Source: JBQLZQ01 sp052168355 (GTDB lineage: Bacteria; Pseudomonadota; Alphaproteobacteria; DSM-16000; Inquilinaceae). Taken from it: a stretch of 64,000 nucleotides of DNA. How positions within the stretch are numbered: the first letter of the stretch is position 1; each line of letters begins with the position of its first letter. The stretch lies in assembly GCA_052168355.1 (NCBI GenBank), contig JBQLZQ010000088.1, positions 47,789 to 111,788 on the forward strand, in the 5' to 3' direction. Of the stretch, positions 1 through 9,222 are shown piece by piece. The notes beneath the pieces were generated by a model that had not been told where the DNA came from, did no database searches, and saw only the letters and a program-made list of their open reading frames with translations. The translations under genes and the position numbers were made by a program.

Positions 1-774
1 GGCCCACCACGCCTGATAGACATACGAACGCCCTTCCTGGATCAGCCCGCCCCAGGTGGCGGCATCCGAGGCGACGCTGAGACCGACGAAGCTGAGGATC
101 GCCTCGACGATGACGGCGATGCCCATCTCCAGGGTGAACAGCACCAGGACGGTCGGCGCGACGTTCGGCAGGATCTCGCCCAGCAGGATGGCGCGCCGGC
201 CAAGCCCGACGGTAACCGCCGAGGCCACGTAGTCGCGTTCCTTCTGGGCCATCACTTCGGCCCGCACGACGCGGCAGAACCGTGTCCAATCGACGATGAC
301 GATGGCGATGATGACGGCGTGCAGCCCGGCGCCGATCACCGCCACCAGCACGATCGACAGCAGGACCGGCGGGAAGGCCATCCAGACATCGACCAGCCGC
401 GAGACGACGGTGTCCACCCAGCCGCCGAGATAGCCGGCGGCCAGGCCCAGAACGGTGCCGACCAGCGCGGCGAGGCCGGCGGCCACCACGGCGACGATCA
501 GGGCCACCCGGGCCCCGTAGATCAGCCGGGACAAGAGATCGCGCCCCAGACTGTCGGTGCCCAGCGGAAAGGCGGGGTCTCCCCCCGGCATCCAGGCCGG
601 TGGCAGCAGCGACGCCAGAAGGTCCTGGGCCAGGGGGTCGTGCGGGGCGATCAGAGGGGCGCCCAGCGCCGCGACGATCAGGGCCAGCAGCACGGCGCCG
701 CCGAACCACACCCTGCCCTGCCGACCGGCGGCGACCAGGCCGGTGCGGTGGCTGTCCATGGATGCCTCAGCCAT
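1..774 (-). CDS. Peptide/nickel-type ABC transporter permease (DppC-like), 3' end cut by window
   Basis: This is the second inner-membrane permease of a family-5 (dipeptide/oligopeptide/nickel) ABC importer. The visible 258 codons have a short cytoplasmic N-terminus, a first membrane segment at about residues 18-40, and further hydrophobic segments. A cytoplasmic EAA-type loop (QKERDYVASA...GLGRR, ending ILPN) is where the ATPases dock. The ATG at 774 overlaps the end of the upstream permease gene by 8 nt, which indicates translational coupling. The C-terminus lies beyond position 1. Any ATPase genes would have to be further left, because none is visible on this side. The substrate cannot be read from the permease. 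Confidence 0.9.
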   Translation of the reverse strand, partial: MAEASMDSHRTGLVAAGRQGRVWFGGAVLLALIVAALGAPLIAPHDPLAQDLLASLLPPAWMPGGDPAFPLGTDSLGRDLLSRLIYGARVALIVAVVAAGLAALVGTVLGLAAGYLGGWVDTVVSRLVDVWMAFPPVLLSIVLVAVIGAGLHAVIIAIVIVDWTRFCRVVRAEVMAQKERDYVASAVTVGLGRRAILLGEILPNVAPTVLVLFTLEMGIAVIVEAILSFVGLSVASDAATWGGLIQEGRSYVYQAWWA

Positions 775-1774
775 GCCGCAGGCGCGGGTCGAGCAGCGCG
801 TAGGTCATGTCGACGGCCAGATTGATCAGGATGAACAGCACGGCGAAGGTCAGGATCAGCCCCTGAATCAGCGGCAGGTCGCGGTCGATCACCGCGCCGA
901 TGGCCATGTTGCCGATTCCCGGGTACGAAAAGATGCGCTCCACCAGCACCGTGCCGCCGAGAAGAAAAGTGACCTGCACGCCTGTCAGGGTGACGGTCGG
1001 GATCAGCGCGTTGCGCAGCGCCTCGAACACCACGATGCGGGCCCGGCCAAAGCCCTTGACGCGGGCCAGCTGCACATAGTCCTGGGCCATGGCCTCGGCC
1101 AGCGCCGATTTGAGCACCCTGGCCACCACCGCGGCCAGCGGCAGGGCGAGCGCGGTGGCCGGCAGGATCAAGTGAGTGACAAGCTGCCAGGCGACGCCCC
1201 ACCGCCCCCGCGCCAGGCTTTCCAGCAGGTAGAACTGGGTTGCGAACTCCACCCCCAGACGCGGATCGATCCGGCCGGAGATGGGCAGGACGGGCCACAG
1301 GACCCCCAACCCCAGGATAAAGATCAGCCCCCACAGAAAGTCGGGGATGGCCAGGGTCAACCCGGTCAGCCCGTCGATCGTCCATTCCGGCCAGCGGCCG
1401 CGCCAGTATGTCCCGACCACGGCCGAGCCCACCCCCAGCGCGACGGCGATCAGAAAGGCGGCGCCGGCCAGTTCCAGCGTTGCCGGCAGGCGGCCCAGCA
1501 CCAGCTGCCCGACATCCTGGCGCAGGCTGATCGAGGTGCCGAAATCGCCCCGCAGCACGCCGCCCGCCCAGATCAGGAATTGTTCTCCAAGCGGCCGGTC
1601 GAGACCGTACAGCCCGCGCAGCACCGCCACGTCCTCGGCGCTGGCGCCGGGCGGCGTCATCATGGCGATGGGATCGCCGGGCACCACGCGCAGCAGCACG
1701 AAGGCGACCACGGCCACGCCGACCAATGTCGGCACGGCCAGGGCCAGACGCCTAACCAGGAAGCCCAGCGTCAT
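767..1774 (-). CDS. Peptide/nickel-type ABC transporter permease (DppB-like)
   Basis: This is the first permease of the family-5 ABC importer, 335 aa, the usual length. It starts with the typical RRLALAVPTL membrane segment and an LLRVVPGDP motif, then a periplasmic region and five more hydrophobic segments. The EAA loop (YVQLARVKGFGRARI...LRNALIP) is near residue 210. It sits 38 nt downstream of the binding-protein gene and overlaps the next permease, so the three form one operon. Assignment to the DppB/OppB family is secure. The transported compound is unknown. Confidence 0.94.
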   Translation of the reverse strand: MTLGFLVRRLALAVPTLVGVAVVAFVLLRVVPGDPIAMMTPPGASAEDVAVLRGLYGLDRPLGEQFLIWAGGVLRGDFGTSISLRQDVGQLVLGRLPATLELAGAAFLIAVALGVGSAVVGTYWRGRWPEWTIDGLTGLTLAIPDFLWGLIFILGLGVLWPVLPISGRIDPRLGVEFATQFYLLESLARGRWGVAWQLVTHLILPATALALPLAAVVARVLKSALAEAMAQDYVQLARVKGFGRARIVVFEALRNALIPTVTLTGVQVTFLLGGTVLVERIFSYPGIGNMAIGAVIDRDLPLIQGLILTFAVLFILINLAVDMTYALLDPRLRHG

Positions 1775-1812
1775 GCCGGTATCATGCCGGCGTCAGGCCG
1801 GCGCGTGCGCGG

Positions 1813-3357
1813 TCACGCCCGCGGCGTCATGAGCTGTGGCAGCAGGAAGTTGGCCACGTGCGGCGTCACGGCGATGTCGTCCCGGTGCACGATGGGCTGA
1901 ACATACTGCAGCAGCGGGATGACATAGCCTTCCTCGGCGATGGCGCGGTCGACGGCGCGGTATCCGGCGATCCGCTTTTCCTCGTCCGGCTCGCCCCACA
2001 ACGGGCCGATCATGGCATCCAGGTCGTCGGTATCCCATACCGAGTGGGGCGACGGTCCGAACATGGCAAAGCCGGTGGAGGTCGACGGATCGCCGATGGA
2101 GTTGCCCCAGTTGTAGAACGCGGCGGGCGCCAGTTCGTCGCGGGCGCGAAGCTCAAAATGCTTGGCGATCTCGTAGATCTCGACCTCCGCCTCGATGCCG
2201 ACCTGCCGCCACATGCCGACGATGGCCTGGATCATCTCGAAATCCTTGGGCTTGAAGCCGCGCGTCGTCTGGATGGTGAAGCGCACCGGATTGTCCGGCG
2301 AGAAGCCCGATTCCGCCAGCAGCGAGCGGGCCAGATCGGGATCGTGGGCGACGGTGATCGACGGGTCGAAGGCGGCATATTCGGGCGCCTGCAGGGTGTG
2401 GATGGGCACGCCGTAGCCGCGCAGCAACCTGTCGACGATGGCCTGCTTGTCGATGGCGTGATGGGCGGCCAGACGCACATTGCGGTCGGTCATGGGGCCG
2501 ATATCGTTGAGGAAGATCATGGCGATATCGGACACCGGCGCCGCCGTGCCGGCCAATCCCGGTTTTTCCCTCAGCCGGTCGAATTCCTCATAGGGGATTT
2601 CCAGGGTCACGTCGGACGCCCCGCTCTCCAGCTCGGCGACCCGGCTGGTCGGGTCGGTGACGAACTTGAAGACGACGGTATCGAACGCCGGGCGGCCGCC
2701 CCAATAGTCGGGGAAGGCGCGCAGCCGCAGGAAGGCATTGCGCTCGAACGCCTCGACCCTGTAGGGGCCGGACCCGACGGGATTGGCCTCGAAGCCTTCC
2801 GCGCCGACCGATTCGTAGTAGGCCTTGGGCAGGACATAACCGGTCAGGAAGCCCATCCATTTGAACAGGGTCGGCTCGAACTCCAACACGTCGGCGGTGA
2901 TGGTGTTGCCGTCGATGCGATAGTTGCCCACCTTGCTCCACACGAACTGGATGGGGTTGCCGGTTTCGGGATTGCCGGCCCGCTCCAGCGACCAGACCAC
3001 ATCTTCCGCCGTCACCGGGCTGCCGTCGTGCCACAGGGCGCCGTCGCGCACGGTCATGGAGATACCGGTCCGATCCTCGGTCCATCCCCAGTCGGTCAAC
3101 AGGCCGGGCCTGAAGCTCAAGTCCGGGTTCTGGTCGATATAGGGGTCGAACACCGCCCGGTAGATCGACTGGATGGTCGGGTTGACCGCCGACAGGCCGA
3201 CGGTCGGGTCCCAGGACGGCAGGTTGACGTTGTAGGCGATGGTCAGCGTGTCGGCCGGCTGGGCACGGCTGCGGGCCGGCCGCAGCAAACCGGCGGCGGG
3301 AAGCGCGGCGGCCGCGGCACCGTAACCGACCAGACGGCGGCGGGTGAGTGAGATCAT
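1813..3357 (-). CDS. ABC transporter substrate-binding protein, family 5 (DppA-like), Tat-exported
   Basis: This is the periplasmic binding protein of the peptide-type importer, 514 aa. The N-terminus carries a twin-arginine signal (TRRRLVGYG followed by an alanine-rich hydrophobic stretch and ARSRA), which suggests export in folded form. The mature part has the SBP_bac_5 layout, with an N-terminal lobe (LPSWDPTVG, ...YRAVFDPYI) and a middle lobe with the DVVWSLERA and VGSGPYR motifs typical of the family. It lies 82 nt downstream of a dienelactone hydrolase-type gene and upstream of two permeases. That hydrolase may act on the imported compound or its products (inference). Confidence 0.93.
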   Translation of the reverse strand: MISLTRRRLVGYGAAAAALPAAGLLRPARSRAQPADTLTIAYNVNLPSWDPTVGLSAVNPTIQSIYRAVFDPYIDQNPDLSFRPGLLTDWGWTEDRTGISMTVRDGALWHDGSPVTAEDVVWSLERAGNPETGNPIQFVWSKVGNYRIDGNTITADVLEFEPTLFKWMGFLTGYVLPKAYYESVGAEGFEANPVGSGPYRVEAFERNAFLRLRAFPDYWGGRPAFDTVVFKFVTDPTSRVAELESGASDVTLEIPYEEFDRLREKPGLAGTAAPVSDIAMIFLNDIGPMTDRNVRLAAHHAIDKQAIVDRLLRGYGVPIHTLQAPEYAAFDPSITVAHDPDLARSLLAESGFSPDNPVRFTIQTTRGFKPKDFEMIQAIVGMWRQVGIEAEVEIYEIAKHFELRARDELAPAAFYNWGNSIGDPSTSTGFAMFGPSPHSVWDTDDLDAMIGPLWGEPDEEKRIAGYRAVDRAIAEEGYVIPLLQYVQPIVHRDDIAVTPHVANFLLPQLMTPRA

Positions 3358-3439
3358 GATAGACGCATCCCTGTTCGGTTCGGGCGTCTTCGCCCTTATT
3401 GATCCTTACTGATGAGGTCCTGTGTCGCCCCTCCCGCCC

Positions 3440-4681
3440 CTATTCGGCGGCGCGGGGCGCGCTTTCCGCCCAGCGGCGCATCAGCGTGTTGGAGGGCAGC
3501 GCCTCGTCGATCAGCTTGCGCGCCGTTTCGATGCCGGCGACCGGGTAGAGCTTGGGATCGAGCAGGCCGATCTGGACCAGCACCGATGCCTGATCCCAAT
3601 AGATATGCTCGTTATACAGCTTGTCGCCGCGGAACCGGACGACGGCCAGCAGCGGGACCTCGACGGTTTTTCCGGTCGGCGCCACGCCGGGCAGCATCCA
3701 GTCGATCTCGATGTCGTGGGTGAAGCAGAACAGCATCTCGTCCACCAGCCGGTCGACGCCGATGGTGCGGGAGATGGGGATCAGCCGCGTGTCGGCCGGC
3801 GTCTTGGGAATGAAGTGGTTCTGATAGAACCGGTGCAGGTCGCGGTAGCCGACACCGCCGGTCATGGTCGGGATGTGGTTGACGTAGGGTTCCGCCACCA
3901 TCGTCGCCATGGTCGCGTCGACATCGCGGGTGGCGAATTCGTATTCGCAATGCTTGTCCCACAGGGCCGACAGATCGTAGTGCGGGCCCATGACGCCGCG
4001 GAACAGAGCCAGCGACCGGGAATGGGCCATCAGCGACGCCGGCTTGTCGTAGCTGGGGCGTTGCGGCGCGTTGAAGGCATGATCGACGCCGGGATAGACA
4101 TAGAAGGCGACATCGGGACGGCCGGCGAAGGCGGCGCGGATCCGCTCGATCGTCTCGGGCGGCGAGAACTTGTCTTTCTCGGCGAAGTGGAACGCCAGCG
4201 GGCAAGAGATCGCCGATGCCTCGTCCAGCGCCGCCTCGATGCCGACCCCGTAATAGCTGACGGCGCAGTCGACGCCAGACCGCGCGGCGGCGAGATAGGC
4301 GAGCTTGCCGCCCAGGCAGAACCCGAGCGCACCGACCTTGCCCACGCACTCCGGCCGCTGCCGCAAGGCCTTGACCGTCGCGGTGATGTCGTCGACCGCG
4401 CGGTCGATATCCAGCTTTTGGTAAAGGTCCATGGCGCGGCCCCGGTCGGCGTCGCCGTAGCCGAGTTCCACTCCCGGCTCCAGCCGCCAGAACAGGTCCG
4501 GCGCGATGACGGTGTAGCCTTCCTCGGCATAAAGATCGGCGACGTCGCGGATGTGCGCGTTGACCCCGAAAATCTCCTGGATCAGAACGATACCGGGGCC
4601 GTCGCCCTTGGCCGGCACCGCGAGATAGGCCCGAAACTTCCCGCCGTCCGATGCGGATACGGTGATGTAATCGCCAGCCAT
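3440..4681 (-). CDS. Dienelactone hydrolase fused to a SnoaL-like domain
   Basis: This is a two-domain protein of 413 aa. Residues 1 to about 235 are an alpha/beta hydrolase of the dienelactone hydrolase family. The nucleophile motif GFCLGG places Cys122, and Glu36 (IQEIFG), Asp170 (EKDKF) and His201 (VDHAFN) match the family's catalytic set. Residues of about 240-413 resemble the SnoaL/NTF2-like fold (polyketide cyclase or ketosteroid isomerase type), with VDRLVDEMLFCFTHD and VPLLAVVRFRGDKLYNEH. Single-domain dienelactone hydrolases are about 230-240 aa, so the C-terminal half is an addition. It is the first gene of the unit leading into the peptide-type ABC importer. The substrate is unknown. 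Confidence 0.88.
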   Translation of the reverse strand: MAGDYITVSASDGGKFRAYLAVPAKGDGPGIVLIQEIFGVNAHIRDVADLYAEEGYTVIAPDLFWRLEPGVELGYGDADRGRAMDLYQKLDIDRAVDDITATVKALRQRPECVGKVGALGFCLGGKLAYLAAARSGVDCAVSYYGVGIEAALDEASAISCPLAFHFAEKDKFSPPETIERIRAAFAGRPDVAFYVYPGVDHAFNAPQRPSYDKPASLMAHSRSLALFRGVMGPHYDLSALWDKHCEYEFATRDVDATMATMVAEPYVNHIPTMTGGVGYRDLHRFYQNHFIPKTPADTRLIPISRTIGVDRLVDEMLFCFTHDIEIDWMLPGVAPTGKTVEVPLLAVVRFRGDKLYNEHIYWDQASVLVQIGLLDPKLYPVAGIETARKLIDEALPSNTLMRRWAESAPRAAE

Positions 4682-5077
4682 CGGCCCAAGCCTCCCTTCC
4701 TGTTCTTCCGGCTCAGCACGCCGGCGCCGAAAGATATCTTAGACTTAAAGTATTTTACGGACGCGGTCGGAGACGTGTCAACGGCGCCGCCGATCGTTTG
4801 CCATGGCTGTCGATCTCACGAGACCGTCAGGAAGCGGTTGACCCCGTCGGGTTCCAGATTGTCGGGGTGAGGCCGCAGCGACTCCAATGCCGGTGTGATC
4901 GAAGGCCGGAACAACGACACGTGGGACCGGGACACATCCTTCGGGATATTTCGCCGGCTGTTCAGAGTCATGCCGGCATGGTACCATTTCAGACGACGGG
5001 AAGCAGGTGGCCGGCACGGGCCGGTCCAGCGGTATTCTTCGTCATTCGCGGCTTCCCGTCCGAAGGGAGGAAGTCCG
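4682..5077. other. Divergent intergenic region between hydrolase and SBP56 genes
   Basis: This 396-nt stretch separates two divergently transcribed genes and must hold both promoters. The hydrolase-proximal part contains a short AT-rich tract (about 4735-4760). There is a 12-bp palindrome, CATGCCGGCATG, at 4969-4980, about 100 nt before the SBP56 start, which could be an operator. Open frames here have low-complexity, non-conserved translations and I do not call a gene. Confidence 0.5.
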
Positions 5078-6472
5078 ATGGCAACCTGGAATCCTGATCC
5101 TACATTCTACCCCTCGCCGCGCATGGCCATGAAGGCGCCCGAGGAGAAGTTGGCCTATGTCGCGATGTTCGACCCGGACCGTCGTCAACCCGACGCCATC
5201 GCCGTGGTCGATGTCGATCCCGGTTCGTCGCGCTGCGCGCAGATCGTCGGCCGGGTTCCGATGCCCAATATCGGGGACGAGTTGCACCATTTCGGCTGGA
5301 ACGCGTGCAGTTCGTGCCTGTGTCCCAACGCCCCGCACCCGCACATGGAGCGCCGGTACCTGGTGGTCCCCGGTCTGCGCTCGTCGCGGCTTCACATCCT
5401 CGACACCAAGCCCGACCCGACCAACCCCAAGATCGTCAAGATCATTGAGCCGGAAGAGATCGCTGAAAAGACCGGATATTCCCGCCTGCACACGATCCAT
5501 TGCGGGCCGGAGGGCATCTATATCAACGCCCTGGGCAACGCGGAGGGCAAGGCGCCCGGCGGCATCTTCCTGATGGATGCCGAGACCTTCGAGGTTCGCG
5601 GACAGTGGGAGATGGAACGCGGGCCGCAGCAGCTCGCCTACGATTTCTGGTGGCACCTCGGCCACGACACCATGGTCACCAGCGAGTGGGGCACGCCCGA
5701 CACTTTCGAAAACGGTCTGGTCCCCGAAATCCTGCTGGGCAGCCGCTACGGCCGCCGGCTGCATTTCTGGGACCTGCACAAACGCCGGCATCTGCAAGAG
5801 ATCGACCTGGGCGAGGACCAGCAGCTTGTCTTCGAATTGCGGCCGGCGCACGACCCGACCAAGGCCTATGGTTTTGTCGGCGTGGTGATCAGCCTGAAGG
5901 ATCTATCCTCGTCGATCTGGACCTGGTACCGGGACGGCGACGCTTGGGCGGCTCGCAAAGTGATCGAAATTCCAGCCGAGCCGGCCGACCCCGACCTGCT
6001 GCCGCCGGTGCTCAAGGATTTCAAGGCCGTCCCGCCCCTGGTCACCGACATCGATCTGTCGATGGACGACCGGTTCCTCTATGTCTCATGCTGGGGAACC
6101 GGCGACATGCACCAGTACGACGTGTCCGATCCGTTTGCGCCGCGGCTGACCGGCAAGGTCCGGATCGGCGGCATCGTCTCGCGCGCCACCCATCCGGGAG
6201 CCGGCAACGGCAGCCTCAACGGCGGCCCGCAGATGGTCGAAATCAGCCGCGACGGCAGGCGGATCTATTTCACCAACTCGCTCTACGGGGCCATCGATCC
6301 ACAATTCTATCCCGACGGCATCGACGGCTGGATGGTCAAGCTCGACGCCGGACCCGAAGGCGGCATCGAGTTCGACCCCGACTTCTTCGTCGAGTGGCCG
6401 AAGGGACACCGGCCCCATCAGGTGCGTCTGGAGGGCGGCGACTGCTCGTCGGATTCGTACTGCTACCCCTGA
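5078..6472 (+). CDS. SBP56 family protein, probable methanethiol oxidase
   Basis: This is a 464-aa homologue of selenium-binding protein 1 (SELENBP1/SBP56). Bacterial and human members oxidise methanethiol to formaldehyde, H2S and H2O2. Family hallmarks are present: PMPNIGDELHHFGWN followed by CSSC (residues 77-80), a YDFWWHLGHDTMVTSEWG block, LLPPVLKDF...TDIDLSMDDRFLY, and the C-terminal GGDCSSDSYCYP end. Long blocks can be aligned with the human protein by eye. The ATG at 5078 is chosen because GGGAGGAAG lies just upstream; an in-frame extension to 4895 has no such site. No signal peptide is seen. A membrane protein gene follows 46 nt later. No SCO1- or MauG-like partners are in view. Confidence 0.93.
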   Translation: MATWNPDPTFYPSPRMAMKAPEEKLAYVAMFDPDRRQPDAIAVVDVDPGSSRCAQIVGRVPMPNIGDELHHFGWNACSSCLCPNAPHPHMERRYLVVPGLRSSRLHILDTKPDPTNPKIVKIIEPEEIAEKTGYSRLHTIHCGPEGIYINALGNAEGKAPGGIFLMDAETFEVRGQWEMERGPQQLAYDFWWHLGHDTMVTSEWGTPDTFENGLVPEILLGSRYGRRLHFWDLHKRRHLQEIDLGEDQQLVFELRPAHDPTKAYGFVGVVISLKDLSSSIWTWYRDGDAWAARKVIEIPAEPADPDLLPPVLKDFKAVPPLVTDIDLSMDDRFLYVSCWGTGDMHQYDVSDPFAPRLTGKVRIGGIVSRATHPGAGNGSLNGGPQMVEISRDGRRIYFTNSLYGAIDPQFYPDGIDGWMVKLDAGPEGGIEFDPDFFVEWPKGHRPHQVRLEGGDCSSDSYCYP

Positions 6473-6518
6473 GCCTGGAGGCGACGGGGCGGCGGGCGGC
6501 CCGTAGCGACCGGTCGGC

Positions 6519-7166
6519 GTGACCGGGCTGTGGGGCTGGCTGACATTGGCCGGGCTGGGCGCGTTTCACGGGCTCAACCCGGCCATGGGCTGGCTGTTCG
6601 CCGTGGCCCTGGGGCAGCATCGGAAAAGCCGCCGGATCGTGCTGGTGTCGCTGGTGCCGATCGCGGTGGGGCACGCGGCGGCGATCCTGGCGGCGGTCGC
6701 CGCCGTCCTGGCGCTCGGGACCGTGGTCGACGGGCGATCCGTCCGGCTTGCCGCCGGCACGGCGTTGCTGGCGTGGGCGGCCTATCATACGCTCTATGGC
6801 CACCGGCATCGGGTCCGGGTGGGCATGAGGACGGGCATGGCCGGGCTTGCCATGTGGTCGTTCCTGATGGCGACGGCTCACGGCGCCGGGCTTATGCTGA
6901 TGCCGGTCCTGATCCCGCTGCAGGAGGTTCACGGCGGCGCCCACGCCGGCCACGCGATGGCCGCCGATGGCTCCCTGTGGATCGCCCTCGCCGGCGTCGG
7001 CGTTCATACGATGGCGCTGCTGGTTGTCACCGGCGTGATCGCCCTTATGGTCTATGAATGGCTGGGCCTTGGCGTGCTCAGGCGCGGCTGGATCAATTTC
7101 GACCGGCTTTGGACGGCCATGCTGGTTGCCGCCGGCCTCCTATTGTTGATGACCGGCGCGTTCTAG
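6519..7166 (+). CDS. Integral membrane protein of unknown function, downstream of SBP56 gene
   Basis: This is a 215-aa hydrophobic protein with five or six predicted membrane segments and a histidine-containing N-terminal motif, GAFHGLNPAMGW. Further histidines sit in the second half (TAHGAG and a segment around GGAHAGH), which could bind metal. The start is a GTG 46 nt after the SBP56 stop, so co-transcription is likely. I cannot assign a characterised family. A link to the oxidase next door, for example metal supply or product export, is inference from position only. Confidence 0.75.
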   Translation: MTGLWGWLTLAGLGAFHGLNPAMGWLFAVALGQHRKSRRIVLVSLVPIAVGHAAAILAAVAAVLALGTVVDGRSVRLAAGTALLAWAAYHTLYGHRHRVRVGMRTGMAGLAMWSFLMATAHGAGLMLMPVLIPLQEVHGGAHAGHAMAADGSLWIALAGVGVHTMALLVVTGVIALMVYEWLGLGVLRRGWINFDRLWTAMLVAAGLLLLMTGAF

Positions 7167-7221
7167 TGCCGGTGACCTGGCGCCTGCCATGTTTCGCCCA
7201 GCTTCTCAACGGAGACCGACC

Positions 7222-8244
7222 ATGCCCCCCGACCGCAATCGCCGCATCGTCCTTGCCGCCCGGCCCGTGGGCGCGCCCACACCGTCCGACTTCCGCCTCG
7301 AGGAGGGGCCGGTGCCGGAGCCGGCGGAGGGACAGGTCCTGTTGCGGGTGCGTTACCTGTCGCTCGATCCTTACATGCGCGGCCGGATGAGCGCCGCCAA
7401 ATCCTACGCCAAGCCGGTCGAGATCGGGGACACGATGGAGGGCGGCACGGTGGCCGAAATCGTCGCCTCGCGCGCCCCCGACCTCGCGGTCGGCGACATC
7501 GTGCTGTCGGGATGCGGCTGGCAGGACTACGCCGTCGCCGAGCCGGCCGGCCTGCGTCGGCTGGATCCGGACGTGGCGCCCGTGTCCACCGCCCTGGGCG
7601 TGCTCGGCATGCCGGGGCTGACCGCCTATACCGGCCTATCGATCATCGGCCAGCCGAAGAAGGGAGAAACCGTGGTCGTCGCCGCGGCCAGCGGCCCGGT
7701 GGGGTCGGCGGTGGGGCAGATCGCCCGCCTCCGCGGGGCGCGGGCGGTCGGCATCGCCGGCGGGCCGGACAAGTGCCGGGCCCTGACGGAGGAGTTCGGG
7801 TTCGACTCCGCCATCGACCACCGCGCCGACGATTTCGCCGGCCGGCTGGCCAAGGCCTGTCCCGCGGGCATCGACGTCTATTTCGAGAATGTCGGCGGCA
7901 CGGTGTTCCAGGCGGTGCTGCCGCTGCTCAACGATTTCGCCCGGGTGCCGGTGTGCGGCCTGATCGCCCACTACAACGATACCGAGGCGCCGCCAGGCCC
8001 CGACCGGCTGCCGGGCCTGATGCGCGCCGTGCTGACCAAAAGGCTGACCGTGCGCGGGTTCATCGTGTTCGACTTCGCCGACCGGACACCGGAGTTTCTC
8101 CGCGACATGGCCGGCTGGATCAAGGACGGCAAGGTCAAGTACAAGGAGGACATCGTGGACGGGCTGGAAAAGGCGCCCGAAGCCTTTATCGGCCTGCTCA
8201 CGGGCCGAAACTTCGGCAAGCTGCTGGTCCGGGTCGGTGACTGA
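7222..8244 (+). CDS. NADP-dependent MDR-family oxidoreductase (CurA / prostaglandin reductase type)
   Basis: This is a zinc-independent medium-chain dehydrogenase/reductase of 340 aa that would reduce the double bond of alpha,beta-unsaturated ketones or aldehydes with NADPH. Visible family motifs are LSLDPYMRGRM near residue 45, GMPGLTAYTGL at about 135, and the nucleotide-binding AAASGPVGSAVGQIA. After these comes YFENVGG, the substrate-pocket block. The ATG at 7222 follows GGAGA at an appropriate distance; an upstream ATG at 7189 lacks one. The gene stands between the SBP56 pair and a DMT transporter, all on the same strand. Confidence 0.92.
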   Translation: MPPDRNRRIVLAARPVGAPTPSDFRLEEGPVPEPAEGQVLLRVRYLSLDPYMRGRMSAAKSYAKPVEIGDTMEGGTVAEIVASRAPDLAVGDIVLSGCGWQDYAVAEPAGLRRLDPDVAPVSTALGVLGMPGLTAYTGLSIIGQPKKGETVVVAAASGPVGSAVGQIARLRGARAVGIAGGPDKCRALTEEFGFDSAIDHRADDFAGRLAKACPAGIDVYFENVGGTVFQAVLPLLNDFARVPVCGLIAHYNDTEAPPGPDRLPGLMRAVLTKRLTVRGFIVFDFADRTPEFLRDMAGWIKDGKVKYKEDIVDGLEKAPEAFIGLLTGRNFGKLLVRVGD

Positions 8245-8268
8245 GTACTGGGCGGGGGGAAACGAGGC

Positions 8269-9222
8269 GTGACATCGTTGGACGGAACGAACGGCACCCC
8301 AAAGACCCGGAACGCCGTGACCTATATCCAACTTGCCCTGGGCATGGCGGTCTTCGGATCGGCCACACCTGTCTCCAAGATCGTGACCGGAGCCATGCCG
8401 GTGTTCGTGGGGTCGGCCTTCAGGGCGACGCTGGGAGCCTTGGTGCTGCTGCCGTTCGTGCTGCGTCACCGGAGTCAGGTGCGTCGCATGGGCCGTCGCG
8501 ACTGGATTCTGACAGGCTTGATCGCACTGTTCGGCATGTTCGGGTTCTCCGCCCTCATGCTCTACGGCATGCGCATGGTCAGCGGCGTGACCGGCGCCGT
8601 GGTCATGAGCACGGCACCCGCCGTCACCGCCACCGCGTCGATGCTGTTCCTGAAGGACAGTCCGACCTGGCGAAAGGTCACCGCCATCGCCCTGGCGGTG
8701 ACCGGCGTCCTGGTTCTTCAGCTCGGCGGCGACACCGACCGATCGGCCGGAGGCGAGCAAGGCACGGGCATGCGCTGGGCGGGCGCGGGGCTGGTGTTTG
8801 GCGCCGTGTGTTGCGAGTCGGCATACACGCTGCTTGGCAAGGCGGTATCGAAGACCGTTGACCCGCTTCTGGTCGCTTTCCTCGGCGCTGTGCTTTCGAT
8901 TCCTCTATTCGTGCCGTTTGCGATATGGCAGTGGTCATCGGTCGATTGGGCCGAGATCGATGGGCGGGCGTGGACCGCCCTGGCTTGGTACGGCGCGGGC
9001 ACCCTGGCGCTGGGGTCGTGGCTCTGGTACTCGGGCGTCGCCAAGGCGGACGGATCGGTCGCCGCCGGCTTTATGGGGGTGATGCCGGCTTCGGCCCTGA
9101 TCCTGTCCTATATTCTGCTCGGCGAAGCCTTCGCTTGGAGCCACCTTTTGGGCTTTGGCATCGTCTTCGTCGGCGTGCTCCTGATCTCCTGGGAGCATGC
9201 GCGGATGACCGGCGACGGGTGA
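8269..9222 (+). CDS. DMT-superfamily (EamA) transporter
   Basis: This is a 317-aa inner-membrane protein with ten hydrophobic segments arranged as two EamA halves. The first half has GMAVFGSATPVSK, GLIALFGMFGFSALMLYGM and the helix 4-5 boundary at TAPAVTATASMLFL. The second half mirrors this at GVMPASALILSYILLGE. Members export amino acids, nucleosides or other metabolites. The start is a GTG, 24 nt after the preceding gene's stop, with purine-rich sequence upstream. Substrate unknown. Confidence 0.9.
   Translation: MTSLDGTNGTPKTRNAVTYIQLALGMAVFGSATPVSKIVTGAMPVFVGSAFRATLGALVLLPFVLRHRSQVRRMGRRDWILTGLIALFGMFGFSALMLYGMRMVSGVTGAVVMSTAPAVTATASMLFLKDSPTWRKVTAIALAVTGVLVLQLGGDTDRSAGGEQGTGMRWAGAGLVFGAVCCESAYTLLGKAVSKTVDPLLVAFLGAVLSIPLFVPFAIWQWSSVDWAEIDGRAWTALAWYGAGTLALGSWLWYSGVAKADGSVAAGFMGVMPASALILSYILLGEAFAWSHLLGFGIVFVGVLLISWEHARMTGDG

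Noticed and set aside
319..1900. Long open frames on the + strand across the ABC permease genes
   Set aside because: They are antisense to clear DppB/DppC-type proteins, rich in Gln, His, Arg and Gly, and show no domain pattern; such frames are common in high-GC DNA.
3382..3395. Hairpin GGGCG-TCTT-CGCCC as terminator or attenuator before the peptide-binding protein gene
   Set aside because: A five-base stem without a clean T-run on the transcribed strand is too weak to call.
4778..5017. 79-codon open frame on the - strand in the hydrolase/SBP56 gap
   Set aside because: No ribosome binding site, no recognisable pattern and unusual composition; probably regulatory DNA.
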